A stretch of DNA of 64,000 bases from Jiangella muralis (GCF_001270745.1 NZ_KQ434752.1:475125-539124); one strand, 5' to 3'. Positions 37,756 to 48,176 are shown, counted from the stretch's first letter. Notes: a model not told the origin generated them from the sequence alone. Numbers and translations: made by a program.

Positions 37756-40446
37756 TCAGTGTCCCGCTTCGTGCCAGGTACGGCCGATTCCGATGGAGAC
37801 GTCGAGCGGAACCCGCAGCGGGTAGGCCGCGCCCATCTCGCGCCGGACCAGCTCCTCGATCTGGTCGCGCTCGCCCTCGGCCACCTCGAGCACCAACTCG
37901 TCGTGCACCTGCAGCAGCATGCGCGAGGCCAGCTTCTCGGTGGCCAGCGCCTGGTCGACCTTCAGCATGGCCACCTTGACGATGTCGGCCGCCGACCCCT
38001 GGATGGGCGCGTTGAGGGCCATGCGCTCGGCCATCTCGCGGCGCTGCCGGTTCTCGCTGGTGAGGTCGGGCAGGTAGCGGCGGCGGCCGAGCATGGTCTC
38101 GGTCCAGCCGACCATGCGGGCCCGCTCGACCACTTCGCTGAGGTAGTCGCGGACGCCGCCGAAGGTCTCGAAGTACTCGTCCATGAGGCCCTGCGCCTCG
38201 GCGTTCGGGATGTTCAGCTGCCGCGACAGCCCGTACGACGACAGGCCGTAGGCGAGGCCGTAGTTCATCGCCTTGATCTTGGCCCGCTGCGCCGGGCTGA
38301 CGTCGGCGGCGGGGACGTCGAACACCCGCGACGCGGTGACGGAGTGGAAGTCCATGCCCGACGTGAACGCCTCGATCAGCGCTTGGTCGTCGGAGAGGTG
38401 CGCCATGATGCGCATCTCGATCTGGCTGTAGTCGGCGCTGAGCAGCGCCTCGCAGCCGGCGCCGACGACGAACGCCTCGCGGATGCGCCGCCCCTCGTCG
38501 GTGCGGATGGGGATGTTCTGCAGGTTGGGGTCGGTGGACGACAGCCGCCCGGTGGCCGCGATGGTCTGCACGAACGTGGTGTGGATGCGGCCGTCGTCGG
38601 AGACCGAGCCGAGCAGCCCTTCGACGGTGACCCGCAGCTTGGACGCGTCGCGGTGGCGCAGCAGCGCCGCGAGGAACGGGTGCTCGGTCTTCGCGTACAG
38701 CTCGGCCAGGGAGTCGGCGTCGGTGGTGTAGCCGGTCTTGGTGCGCTTCGTCTTCGGCATGCCGAGGTCGTCGAAGAGGATGGCCTGCAGTTGTTTCGGC
38801 GAGCCGAGGTTGACGTCGCGGCGGCCGATGGCGTCGTAGGCGTCGTCGGTGGCCTTCGCGACCTTGCCGGCGAACTCGGACTCCAGCGCGTGCAGGTGGT
38901 CGAGGTCGACGGCGATGCCGGCCCGCTCCATGCCGGCCAGCACGCCGACCAGCGGCAGCTCGACCTGCTCGAGCAGGGTGTGGCCGCCCTTCTTGTCGAG
39001 TTCGGCCTCGAGCGCCTCGGCGAGGTCGAGGACGGCGCGGGCGCGGACGGTCTCGTCGGCGCCCAGCTGCGCTTCGTCGCCGCCGTCGAGGGACAGCTGG
39101 ACGGCGCCGCCGGCGTCCTCGGCGCGCAGCTCGCGGCTGAGGAAGCGCAGCACGAGGTCGGCGAGGTTGTAGGAACGCTGGCCGGGCAGCGCGAGGAACG
39201 CCGTGAGCTCGGTGTCGGCGGCCAGGCCCTGCAGCGGCCAGCCGCGGGCGGCCAGCGCGTGCATGGGGCCCTTGGCGTCGTGCATGACCTTGCCGCGGGC
39301 GGGGTCGGCCAGCCAGGCGGCGACCGCGGCGTCGTCGTCGGGGGTCAGCCCGGCCGGCTCGAACCATGCGCCGGCGCCGTCGGACGTGGCCACCGCCAGC
39401 TCGGTGATCTCGCCGGTGCCGCGGGCCCAGTGGCCGCGCACCGACAGCCCGGCGCGGCCCGCGCCGAGGTGCTCGGCCAGCCAGCCGGCCACCTCGCCGG
39501 GCTGCAGGTGCTCGGCGTCGATGTCGAAGCCCTCTTCGGCCTCGGGCGCGGTGTCGGGCTCGAGGTACTCGTACAGGCGCTCGCGCAGCACCCGGAACTG
39601 CAGGGTGTCGAACAGCTGGTGCACAGCCTCGCGGTCCCAGGTCTGCCGGGCGAGGTCGTCGATGCGGACGTCGAGCGGGACGTCGCGGACCAGCTCGGTG
39701 AGCTGGCGGTTGGTCATGACCTGGCCGAGGTGGGCGCGCAGGGCGTCGCCGGCCTTGCCCTTGACCTCGTCGGCCCGGGCCACGAGCTGGTCGAGGTCGC
39801 CGAACTCGACCACCCACTTCACCGCCGTCTTCTCCCCCACGCTCGGGATGTTCGGCAGGTTGTCGGACGGGTCGCCGCGCAGCGCCGCGAAGTCGGGGTA
39901 CTGCGCCGGTGTGAGGCCGTACTTCGCGTGCACCGACTCGGGCGTCATGCGGGAGAGGTCGGACACGCCGCGGCGCGGGTAGAGCACCGTCACGTGGTCG
40001 GTGACCAGTTGGAAGGCGTCGCGGTCGCCGGTGCAGATGGAGACGTCGAGGCCGTCCTTCTCGGCCATGGTGGCCAGCGTGGCGATGACGTCGTCGGCCT
40101 CGAAGCCGTCCTTCTCGACGTACGGGATGTTCAGGACCGTGAGCACCTCTTTGACGAGGTCGACCTGGCCGCCGAACTCCTCGGGCGACTTGCTGCGGTT
40201 GGCCTTGTACTCCGGGAACCTCTCGCTGCGGAACGTCTTGCGGGACACGTCGAAGGCCACTGCGACGTGCGTGGGCGCCTCGTCGCGCAGCACGTTGATG
40301 AGCATGGACGTGAAGCCGTACACGCCCTCGGTGTGCTGGCCGGTCGTCGTGACGAGGTTGGCGTCCTTGAGCGCGTAGAACGCCCGGTAGGCCAGCGAGT
40401 GACCGTCGAGGAGCAGGAGGCGGGGAGAATCGGATGCGGCAACCAC
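37756..40446 (-). CDS. polA: DNA polymerase I
   Basis: 896 residues. The N-terminal 5'-3' exonuclease has LLLLDGHSLAYRAFYAL, FEADDVIATL and GDPSDNLPNIPSVGEKTA. The middle 3'-5' exonuclease-like domain lacks the DxE motif and should be inactive. The polymerase domain has motif A LLSADYSQIEMRIMAHL, motif B RAKIKAMNYGLAYGLSSYG and motif C LLQVHDELVLEV. It fills gaps after excision repair and removes primers. GTG 40446 is chosen because the -10 of a PafBC-type promoter ends 6 nt upstream, giving a leaderless mRNA. It diverges from a thioesterase gene. Confidence 0.97.
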   Translation of the reverse strand: MVAASDSPRLLLLDGHSLAYRAFYALKDANLVTTTGQHTEGVYGFTSMLINVLRDEAPTHVAVAFDVSRKTFRSERFPEYKANRSKSPEEFGGQVDLVKEVLTVLNIPYVEKDGFEADDVIATLATMAEKDGLDVSICTGDRDAFQLVTDHVTVLYPRRGVSDLSRMTPESVHAKYGLTPAQYPDFAALRGDPSDNLPNIPSVGEKTAVKWVVEFGDLDQLVARADEVKGKAGDALRAHLGQVMTNRQLTELVRDVPLDVRIDDLARQTWDREAVHQLFDTLQFRVLRERLYEYLEPDTAPEAEEGFDIDAEHLQPGEVAGWLAEHLGAGRAGLSVRGHWARGTGEITELAVATSDGAGAWFEPAGLTPDDDAAVAAWLADPARGKVMHDAKGPMHALAARGWPLQGLAADTELTAFLALPGQRSYNLADLVLRFLSRELRAEDAGGAVQLSLDGGDEAQLGADETVRARAVLDLAEALEAELDKKGGHTLLEQVELPLVGVLAGMERAGIAVDLDHLHALESEFAGKVAKATDDAYDAIGRRDVNLGSPKQLQAILFDDLGMPKTKRTKTGYTTDADSLAELYAKTEHPFLAALLRHRDASKLRVTVEGLLGSVSDDGRIHTTFVQTIAATGRLSSTDPNLQNIPIRTDEGRRIREAFVVGAGCEALLSADYSQIEMRIMAHLSDDQALIEAFTSGMDFHSVTASRVFDVPAADVSPAQRAKIKAMNYGLAYGLSSYGLSRQLNIPNAEAQGLMDEYFETFGGVRDYLSEVVERARMVGWTETMLGRRRYLPDLTSENRQRREMAERMALNAPIQGSAADIVKVAMLKVDQALATEKLASRMLLQVHDELVLEVAEGERDQIEELVRREMGAAYPLRVPLDVSIGIGRTWHEAGH

Positions 40447-40452
40447 GCGGCA

Positions 40453-40475
40453 ACCCTAGTAGCCGCCTCCGACAA
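40453..40475 (-). promoter_or_regulatory. PafBC / RecA-NDp-type promoter of polA
   Basis: Minus strand: TTGTCGGAG, 8 nt, TAGGGT. One base differs from TTGTCRGTG-N8-TANNNT. The -10 (40453-40458) ends 6 nt before GTG 40446, which indicates leaderless transcription, the same geometry as at uvrB. Confidence 0.8.
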
Positions 40476-40507
40476 TGTCGCAGGGTCCGGGGAGATATCG
40501 TCCGGCC

Positions 40508-40930
40508 ATGACCGACTCCGTCGCCGCGTACAACCGCCAGCCCGGCATCCCGCCCGCCCCGCTCGACGACCGCATGGGCATCGAGTACGTCGAGGCCAGC
40601 GCCGAGCGAGTGGTCGCGCGGATGCCGGTCGAGGGCAACACCCAGCCGTTCGGGCTGCTGCACGGCGGCGCGTCGTGCGTGCTGGCCGAGAGCGCCGGGT
40701 CGGTCGCGGCCAACCTGTACGGCGCGCCGGACAAGTACGCCGTCGGCGTCGACATCAACGCCACCCACCACCGCGGCGTCCGGTCCGGGCACGTCACCGC
40801 GGTCGCCACGCCGGCGCACCTGGGCCGCAGCTCGGCCAGCTTCGAGATCGTCATCAGCGACGACGACGGCCGGCGGGTCTGCACCGCGCGGCTCACCTGT
40901 TTCCTGATCCCGATCGAATCCGGCGACTGA
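40508..40930 (+). CDS. PaaI-family hotdog thioesterase
   Basis: Cytosolic acyl-CoA thioesterase of 140 residues. The hotdog helix motif FGLLHGGASCVLAESAGSVAA is intact (catalytic/anchor histidine, glycines and glutamate), and the VGVDINATHHRGVRSGHVTAVATPAHLGR strand pair follows. ATG 40508 lies 6 nt after a TATCGT hexamer (40496-40501), so it may be leaderless. This gene next to polA is common in actinobacteria. The acyl substrate is unknown. Confidence 0.9.
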   Translation: MTDSVAAYNRQPGIPPAPLDDRMGIEYVEASAERVVARMPVEGNTQPFGLLHGGASCVLAESAGSVAANLYGAPDKYAVGVDINATHHRGVRSGHVTAVATPAHLGRSSASFEIVISDDDGRRVCTARLTCFLIPIESGD

Positions 40931-40936
40931 CGCCGG

Positions 40937-41686
40937 ATGTTCCCGGGGTTCGGCACCGTCCTCAACGTCGTCACCGTCGTCGCCGGCTCCGCCGCCGGGC
41001 TGCTCGTCGGCCACCGGCTGCCGCAGCGCACCCGCGACGTGGTCACCGACGCGCTGGGGCTGGTCACGCTGCTCATCGCGGCGATCTCGGCGGCCGCCGT
41101 CCTGGACGAGGGGTTCGCCGCCGAGGTCGGCGACTCCGCGACGGTGCTCGTCGTGCTGGGCGCGCTGCTGATCGGCGGCATCGCCGGTTCGCTGCTGCGG
41201 ATCGAGGCCCGGCTGGAGGACGTCGGGTCCGGGCTGCAGCGGCGGCTGTCGCGGGACGGGGACGGCGAGGCCCGGCGGCGCTTCGTCGAGGGGTTCGTCA
41301 GCACGTCGCTGCTGTTCTGCGTCGGTCCGCTGACGATCCTCGGGTCGCTCTCCGACGGCATGGGGCTGGGCTACGACCAACTGGCGCTCAAGGCGACGAT
41401 GGACGGGTTCGCGGCGGTCGCGTTCGCGGCGTCGCTCGGGTGGGGCGTCATGGCCTCCGCCATCGCCGTCGCCGTGGTGCAGGGCCTGCTGACGGTGGTC
41501 GGCGTCATCGCCGGCGGATTGCTCGGTGACGCCTACGTCGCGGCGATCACGGCGACCGGCGGCCTGCTGCTCGTCGGCGTCGCGCTGCGGCTGCTGCGGA
41601 TGAAGCCGCTACCCGTCGGTGACCTGTTGCCCGCTCTACTGGTGGCACCACTACTTGTCAGTATTGTCGCCGCCATTCGCTCCTGA
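40937..41686 (+). CDS. DUF554 membrane protein
   Basis: 249 residues with about seven hydrophobic helices. The first segment (GFGTVLNVVTVVAGSAAGLLVGHRLP) and GGIAGSLLRIEARLEDVG match DUF554. ATG 40937 is 6 nt after the thioesterase stop, so the two are likely co-transcribed. Family members may be small-molecule transporters, but no substrate is established. Confidence 0.85.
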   Translation: MFPGFGTVLNVVTVVAGSAAGLLVGHRLPQRTRDVVTDALGLVTLLIAAISAAAVLDEGFAAEVGDSATVLVVLGALLIGGIAGSLLRIEARLEDVGSGLQRRLSRDGDGEARRRFVEGFVSTSLLFCVGPLTILGSLSDGMGLGYDQLALKATMDGFAAVAFAASLGWGVMASAIAVAVVQGLLTVVGVIAGGLLGDAYVAAITATGGLLLVGVALRLLRMKPLPVGDLLPALLVAPLLVSIVAAIRS

Positions 41687-41865
41687 CGTGCAGGAATGTC
41701 GGAACGTCACCAACTGGTATCGGTCCGGACTCGGGCGCACCGCAGCCACGGTGACGTCCCAGAAGCGAGTTATGCTCCGGCACGAACGTCTGACGATCGG
41801 ACGACCGATCTGACGTGTGCCTGCCACACGTGCGGCCGGTCCTGGGAGCGGGAGGTACACCACAC

Positions 41866-43224
41866 GTGCAGAAGCTGGCCAGATGTCTGGGAGCGCTGCT
41901 CGCTGTCCTGGCCGCCGTCCTGCTCGCCACCCCGGCGGTGGCCCAGGGCAGCGGCGAGACGATCCACGGCACGCTCACGTACCAGGACGCACCCGTCGCA
42001 GGCGTCACCATCACCGTCACCACCGCCGACGGCGCGGACGTCGGTACCGTTCAGACCGCCGCCGACGGCACCTGGGAGGTGCCGGTCCCCGGACCTGGCG
42101 ACTACGCCGTCACGCTCGACGCGGCCACCCTGCCGTCGACGGCGCCCGGCGTCGCCCGCGACACCATCGAGACCACCGTCAACCCGCAGCAGCGCAAGGT
42201 CGTGCTGTTCCGCGTCGGCACGCCCGAGGACGACGGCGGCGAGCAACCCGCACCGGAGGGCGAACCGTCCGAGGGCGGCGAGGACGAGACACCCGGTAGC
42301 GGCAGCGCGGAGTCCGAGGCCGGCGGGGACGTCACCGCCACCGGCGGCAACAACCAGCTGCTGCAGCTGTTCGTCAGCGGCCTGCGCTTCGGTCTCATCC
42401 TCGGCCTCGCCGGCCTGGGGCTGTCGCTGGTCTTCGGCACCACCGGCCTCACCAACTTCGCGCACGGCGAGCTGATCGTCTTCGGCGCGGTCACGGCGCT
42501 GCTGCTCAACCAGGCCGGCATCCCCGTGCTGATGGCGGCGCTGCTGGCCACCCTGATCAGCGCCGTCTTCGGGTGGGGCCAGGACCGCGGGTTCTGGAGA
42601 CCGCTGCGGAAGAAACCCACCGGGCTGATCGCGCTGATGATCATCTCGATCGGGGTGTCGCTGATCCTGCGCTACCTGACGCAGTTCATCATCGGCGGCG
42701 GCCGCGAGACCTACGACGAGTACACCTACCAGGACCCGATCTCCATCGGGCCGATCAGCATCACGCCGCGCGACCTCATCATCATGGGCATCTGCGTGGT
42801 GCTGCTGGCCGCAGTCGCGCTGGCGCTGACCCGCACCCGCATGGGCAAGGCCACCCGCGCGGTCGCCGACAACCCGGCGCTGGCCGCCGCGTCCGGCATC
42901 AACGTCGACCGCGTCATCACCCTGGTGTGGACGGTCGGCACGGCGCTGGCCGGCCTGTCGGGCGTCTTCTTCGGCATGATCCAGGGCGTCGACTACCTCA
43001 TGGGCATGCGCATCCTGCTGCTGGTGTTCGCCGCGACCGTCCTCGGCGGGCTGGGTACCGCGTGGGGCGCCATGGTCGGCGCGCTCATCGTGGGCATCTT
43101 CATCGAGGTCTCGGCGTACGTGGTCCCATCGGAACTCAAGACGGCCGGTGTGCTGGTCGTGCTCATCCTGATCCTCCTGGTCCGGCCGCAGGGCATCCTC
43201 GGCCGCCGCGAGCGGGTCGGCTGA
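41866..43224 (+). CDS. livH: LivH-type ABC permease with secreted N-terminal carboxypeptidase-regulatory-like domain
   Basis: Permease of a branched-chain amino acid-type ABC importer, about 452 residues. GTG 41866 (GGAGG 10 nt upstream) starts a signal peptide (LLAVLAAVLLATPAVAQG). An Ig-like CarboxypepD_reg domain follows (residues about 30-125; GTLTYQDAPVAGVTITVTT, AADGTWEVPVPGPGDYAVTL). An acidic Gly/Ser/Glu linker then leads to the eight-helix LivH core (LGLSLVFGTTGLTNFAHGELIVFGA). The extra extracytoplasmic domain might dock the binding lipoprotein. First gene of livH-M-G-F; a TATGCT hexamer at 41771-41776 may be its -10. Confidence 0.9.
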   Translation: MQKLARCLGALLAVLAAVLLATPAVAQGSGETIHGTLTYQDAPVAGVTITVTTADGADVGTVQTAADGTWEVPVPGPGDYAVTLDAATLPSTAPGVARDTIETTVNPQQRKVVLFRVGTPEDDGGEQPAPEGEPSEGGEDETPGSGSAESEAGGDVTATGGNNQLLQLFVSGLRFGLILGLAGLGLSLVFGTTGLTNFAHGELIVFGAVTALLLNQAGIPVLMAALLATLISAVFGWGQDRGFWRPLRKKPTGLIALMIISIGVSLILRYLTQFIIGGGRETYDEYTYQDPISIGPISITPRDLIIMGICVVLLAAVALALTRTRMGKATRAVADNPALAAASGINVDRVITLVWTVGTALAGLSGVFFGMIQGVDYLMGMRILLLVFAATVLGGLGTAWGAMVGALIVGIFIEVSAYVVPSELKTAGVLVVLILILLVRPQGILGRRERVG

Positions 43225-43243
43225 GGCGGAAGGAGCAACGACC

Positions 43244-44233
43244 ATGGACTGGGGAAACATCCTCGAGTTGTCGATGCGCGAGCTGATCGGCGTCCAGGCG
43301 ATCGTGTTCGCCCTCGCCGCCATCGGCATCAACGTGCAGTTCGGCTACACCGGCCTGCTCAACTTCGGCCAGGCCGCGTTCGCCGCCGTCGGCGGCTACG
43401 GCATCGCCGTCATCGTCACCACCTATGACATGTCGTTCTGGCTCGGCCTGGTGGTCGCCATCGCCGGCGCGATCGTCCTGGCGCTGCTGCTGGGCATCCC
43501 GACGCTGCGGCTGCGGGCCGACTACCTCGCCATCGTCACCATCGCCGCCTCCGAGATCGTCCGCCTGGTCGGACGCTCGGCGTCGGGCCGCGAGGTCTTC
43601 GGCGGCTCCGACGGCATCACCGGCTTCAGCAACACGTTCTACGACTTCAACCCGTTCACCGAGCCGGTCTCGTTCGGCCCGTTCGAGTTCCGCGAGCGGG
43701 TGCTGTGGGTGCTCGCCGTCGGCTGGGTGCTGGTGGCCCTCTGCACGCTGACCGTCTGGCTGCTCATGCGCAGCCCGTGGGGCCGCGTGCTCAAGGGCAT
43801 CCGCGAGGACGAGGACGCCGTGCGCAGCCTCGGCAAGAACGTCTACGCCTACAAGATGCAGTCGCTGGTCATCGGTGGCGTCATGGGGGCGCTGGCCGGC
43901 GTCGTCTACTCGCTGTTCCAGGGCGCGATGCAGCCGGACGTGTACGCCACCAACTTCACCTTCTTCGCCTACGCCATCCTCATCCTGGGCGGCGCGGCGA
44001 CGGTGTTCGGCCCGGTTCTGGGCGCCGCGATCGTCTGGTTCGCGTTCCAGTTCATCGACCTCGCGCTGCGCGGAGCCATCCAGCAGGGGTACATCCCTGA
44101 CTGGCTGATGGATTCCAACGACACCGGCGCCGTACGATTCATGTTGACCGGCGTCGTCCTGGTGCTCCTGCTGGTGTTCCGCCCGCAAGGCATTCTCGGC
44201 GACCGGAGGGAGATCGCGCTCGATGCCCGCTGA
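43244..44233 (+). CDS. livM: LivM-type ABC permease
   Basis: Second membrane subunit of the importer, 329 residues. The conserved GYTGLLNFGQAAFAAVGGYG and LRADYLAIVTIAASEIVRLVGRS segments are present. The operon spacing to livH is 19 nt, and its end overlaps livG by 11 nt. It ends RPQGILGDRREIALDAR. It pairs with LivH to form the channel. Specificity could be branched-chain amino acids, amides or urea and cannot be fixed from the permease alone. Confidence 0.93.
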   Translation: MDWGNILELSMRELIGVQAIVFALAAIGINVQFGYTGLLNFGQAAFAAVGGYGIAVIVTTYDMSFWLGLVVAIAGAIVLALLLGIPTLRLRADYLAIVTIAASEIVRLVGRSASGREVFGGSDGITGFSNTFYDFNPFTEPVSFGPFEFRERVLWVLAVGWVLVALCTLTVWLLMRSPWGRVLKGIREDEDAVRSLGKNVYAYKMQSLVIGGVMGALAGVVYSLFQGAMQPDVYATNFTFFAYAILILGGAATVFGPVLGAAIVWFAFQFIDLALRGAIQQGYIPDWLMDSNDTGAVRFMLTGVVLVLLLVFRPQGILGDRREIALDAR

Positions 44234-45217
44234 CGATGACCAGAGGACCCCGACGTCCCTGACGGCCAAGCGCGAGGCGGCGGTCGCCGCCCTCGCCGGC
44301 GTGCCCCGCGAGCCCGGTGCCAAGAAGCCCGATCCCATCCTCATCGCCGACGACGTCAAGCGGCACTTCGGCGGCCTGCTCGCCGTCGACGTCGACCACG
44401 TCGAGGTGCAGCGCGGCTCCATCACCGCGCTGATCGGCCCCAACGGCGCCGGCAAGACGACGTTCTTCAACCTGCTCACCGGGTTCGACCGCCCCAATTC
44501 CGGGTCGTGGTCGTTCAACGGCCGGTCGCTGCATGGCACGCCGCCGTTCAAGGTGGCGCGCGCCGGCATGGTGCGCACGTTCCAGCTGACCAAGGCGCTG
44601 TCGAAGCTGACGGTCATCGAGAACATGCGGCTGGGCGCCACCGGGCAGCGCGGCGAGACGTTCTGGCGGGCGCTGCTGCCGTTCACCTGGCGCGCCCAGG
44701 AGCGGGAGATCACCGGACGCGCCGAGGACCTGCTGGCCCGGTTCAAGCTCGACACCAAGCGCGACGACTTCGCCGGCTCGCTCTCCGGCGGCCAGCGCAA
44801 GCTGCTCGAGATGGCCCGCGCGCTCATGGTCGGGCCGGAGCTCGTCATGCTCGACGAGCCGATGGCCGGGGTCAACCCGGCGCTCACCCAGTCGCTGCTC
44901 GAGCACGTCTCCAACCTGCGCGAGCAGGGCATGACCGTCCTGTTCGTCGAGCACGACATGGACATGGTCCGCGACATCGCCGACTGGGTGGTCGTCATGG
45001 GCCAGGGCAAGATCCTCGCCGAGGGCCCGCCCGACGCCGTCATGTCCGACCACAAGGTCATCGACGCCTACCTCGGCGCGCACCACGACCAGTCGCTGGC
45101 CGAGCTGGAGGAGCAACTCGAGAGCGGCACGCTGGCCGAGCAGGTGGCCGCCGAGCTCGGTCAGGAGCCGGCCGAGACCGTGGTGCCCGAGCGCGCCGCC
45201 GAGACGGGGGACGGACG

Positions 45218-45221
<4 letters not shown>
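44223..45221 (+). CDS. livG: LivG-type ABC ATPase
   Basis: ATP-binding subunit of 332 residues. Walker A is GPNGAGKTT, the Q-loop is in TFQLTKAL, the signature is SLSGGQRKLLEMARAL and Walker B is LVMLDEPMAGVNP, with the switch histidine in FVEHDMD. An N-terminal extension of about 40 residues and an acidic C-terminal tail of about 50 residues are longer than in enteric LivG. The stop overlaps the livF start (ATGA). Confidence 0.93.
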
Positions 45222-46003
<782 letters not shown>

Positions 46004-46031
46004 CGTGGCGGGCGGGGGCTCGCCGGTGCGT

Positions 46032-46194
46032 AGGGGGTGTCTGACGGATATTGGTGGATGCGGGCGGCGTCCAGGGACCGGTCCAGCAAGGCGGAGGAGA
46101 AGGTCGATGCGGTGCCATCGACCGACGACGACAACGCAGCTGGTCGGTTCCTGGGCGTCGATCCGCGCCGCCGAAGATCCGTCAGCCACCCCCT
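46032..46194. mobile_element. Possible 163-bp miniature inverted-repeat element
   Basis: Termini AGGGGGTGTCTGACGGAT (46032-46049) and ATCCGTCAGCCACCCCCT (46177-46194) are inverted repeats of 18 bp with one mismatch. The interior has no convincing gene. No clear target duplication is seen. It sits between the liv operon and the M20 gene. It could be a MITE or a long terminator-like hairpin; the TIR-only layout favours the former. Confidence 0.5.
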
Positions 46195-46210
46195 GGCCCC
46201 CGCCCACGTC

Positions 46211-47941
46211 TCACTCGTAGGGCTGGACGTTGCCCGGCGGGATGGGCGGGCCGAGGCTGTCCCACTTGGTGTGCCCGACGATCCGCTCGGGCGGCCAGGC
46301 GACCTGCCCGTTGGGCCACTTCTGCCCGGTCCGCTTCAGGAACCAGTCCGGCGGCGCGATGGCCGGCGGCTGGAAGTCGGCCGGGAGGAGGCTGGCCCAC
46401 TCCACGTTCGCGGTGCGCGCGGCGTGCTCGGCCTTGATCTCGGCCACCAGCGCCGGCTGGGTGAACAGGTCGACGGCGACGGCGGCGAGGTAGCGGGCGG
46501 CGGCGATCAGGGCCACATGGCCCGCATGCGACACCGTCGAGCCGGTGGTCAGCCAGCTGTGGTTGGCCGTCCCCGACGGGCTGACCGGGGTGCCGAGGCT
46601 CAGCGTCGGGACGATCCAGCTGATGTCGGAGACGTCGGTGGAGCCGCCGCCGAGGAAGGTGTCGGCCGGCGGGCGCAGGTCGGCGACGCCGGTGCTGAAG
46701 CCGTTCTGGGCGATGCCGGCCGCGGCCTGCAGGCCCTTCCCGTACGCCTGGTCCTCGTCGGTGAACTCCGGCGCGCCGATCTGCACCATGTTGTCGTGGA
46801 CGAGTTCGGCGCCGCGCTTGTTCGGGAGCATGTTCCAGATGTTGGCGACGGTGCGCTCGTGCACCTCCATCTGCATGGCCAGGCCCGCGGCCTGGGCGCA
46901 GTCGCGGACCTTCTGCGCCAGGATCGCCACCCGTTCCGGGGTCGCCTCGCGGACGAAGTACCAGGCGCCGGCCAGGGCCGCGTGCACGTTGGGCGCCTCG
47001 GCCGAGTGCCGGATCGCGTGGTGGATGCGGCCCGACGGCGCCACGTGGTGCTCGCGGATCAGGTCGGTGAGCATCGTCAGGGCCCGGACGGCGTTCTGCG
47101 CGTTCTTGTTGCCCAGCGGGCTGCCGCCGTGGCCGTGCGTGCCGCTGAAGTTGAACGCGATCGCCTGCAGCGCGTTGTTCGAGCCGAACCCGGTGCTGGT
47201 GTTGCGGCCGGGATGCCAGTCGACGAACACGTCACAGCCGTCGTAGACGCCCTTCATGACGTCGTAGGACTTGCCGACCAGCTGTTCCTCCGCCGTCGAC
47301 CCGTAGAACTTGACGGTGCCGTCGAGGCGGTGCCGGCGCAGGGCGCTCGCCGTGGCCACGGCCGCGCCGGCCGCCGCCGCGCCCAGCGCCGAGTGGCCGC
47401 AGCCGTGCCCGTACCCGTAGTTCGGCGAGTACGGGTCGTCCTCGTACACCAGCGGGTCGTGCTCAGTGGACCCCTTCTGCTGCGAGACGCCGGGCAGCGC
47501 GTCGTACTCGCCACTGAACCCGATGACGGGGCTGCCGGTGCCGTTGCTGAACGTCGCGACGAACGTCGTCGGCAGGCCACCGACCGCCCACTGGATGCGG
47601 AATCCGGCCCGGCGCAGGAAGTCCGCCTCCGCGAGCGCCGAGTTCCATTCGGCCAGCGACGGCTCGGCGTACTCCCAGATGGTGTCGTTGAGACCGGTGA
47701 TCGCGTCCGCGCTCCGATCGATGACGCCGAGCGCGGTGTCCTTGGCGTTGCTGTCCAGCGCGAGGCCGGTGGGCGCCTCGTAGTTGTCCGGGCTGACCTC
47801 GGCCGCGGCGTACGCGGCCTGCCGCCCGGTGAGGCCCGGGACGACGGTCGCGGCGGCGGCCGCGGCGGCGCCCAGGCCGATCGCGTGACGTCGGCTGAAC
47901 TGCCGGCTGCTGACGGGTTCGTTGTGGTCGGTGTCGCACAT
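46211..47941 (-). CDS. Tat-exported M20-family amidohydrolase (AbgB-like)
   Basis: 576 residues. The N-terminus carries a twin-arginine signal (SRRHAIGLGAAAAAAATVV) that predicts folded export. The M20 peptidase/amidohydrolase core shows the metal-site motifs GFSGEYDALPGVSQ, YGHGCGHSALGAAA, TAEEQLVGKS and HGHGGSPLGNKNAQNAVRAL, as in aminobenzoyl-glutamate hydrolase-like proteins. ATG 47941 has GAGGAG upstream. Its place between a Liv-type importer and its binding protein suggests that it releases an amino acid or amide outside the membrane for uptake; that is inference. Confidence 0.9.
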   Translation of the reverse strand: MCDTDHNEPVSSRQFSRRHAIGLGAAAAAAATVVPGLTGRQAAYAAAEVSPDNYEAPTGLALDSNAKDTALGVIDRSADAITGLNDTIWEYAEPSLAEWNSALAEADFLRRAGFRIQWAVGGLPTTFVATFSNGTGSPVIGFSGEYDALPGVSQQKGSTEHDPLVYEDDPYSPNYGYGHGCGHSALGAAAAGAAVATASALRRHRLDGTVKFYGSTAEEQLVGKSYDVMKGVYDGCDVFVDWHPGRNTSTGFGSNNALQAIAFNFSGTHGHGGSPLGNKNAQNAVRALTMLTDLIREHHVAPSGRIHHAIRHSAEAPNVHAALAGAWYFVREATPERVAILAQKVRDCAQAAGLAMQMEVHERTVANIWNMLPNKRGAELVHDNMVQIGAPEFTDEDQAYGKGLQAAAGIAQNGFSTGVADLRPPADTFLGGGSTDVSDISWIVPTLSLGTPVSPSGTANHSWLTTGSTVSHAGHVALIAAARYLAAVAVDLFTQPALVAEIKAEHAARTANVEWASLLPADFQPPAIAPPDWFLKRTGQKWPNGQVAWPPERIVGHTKWDSLGPPIPPGNVQPYE

Positions 47942-48115
47942 CGCAATCGCTCCTCACTGCGGCCACGATGGGCCGGACAGGCGGCTGAGCTGCGTAGATG
48001 AGCGGCGTGGCGCCGTCGCCGGAACCGCTGGGCCGGGCGCGACCAGAGTGGTCGCGCATAGGCATGACGGATGTCGAAATGGGTCGGCTGGAGCTGATTT
48101 CGGCGCCTTGAACGG

Positions 48116-48145
48116 AAGCTACAAGAGCACTGTATAAAATGTCAA
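48116..48145 (-). promoter_or_regulatory. Promoter upstream of the M20 gene
   Basis: Minus strand: TTGACA (48140-48145), 18-bp spacer, TAGCTT (48116-48121). The -35 is perfect. The AT-rich TTTTATACAG spacer stands out in this GC-rich gap. The leader to ATG 47941 would be about 170 nt; I see no riboswitch in it. Confidence 0.7.
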
Positions 48146-48176
48146 CGGTCGTATCACGCCCCGGTGCGGGCGCGCG

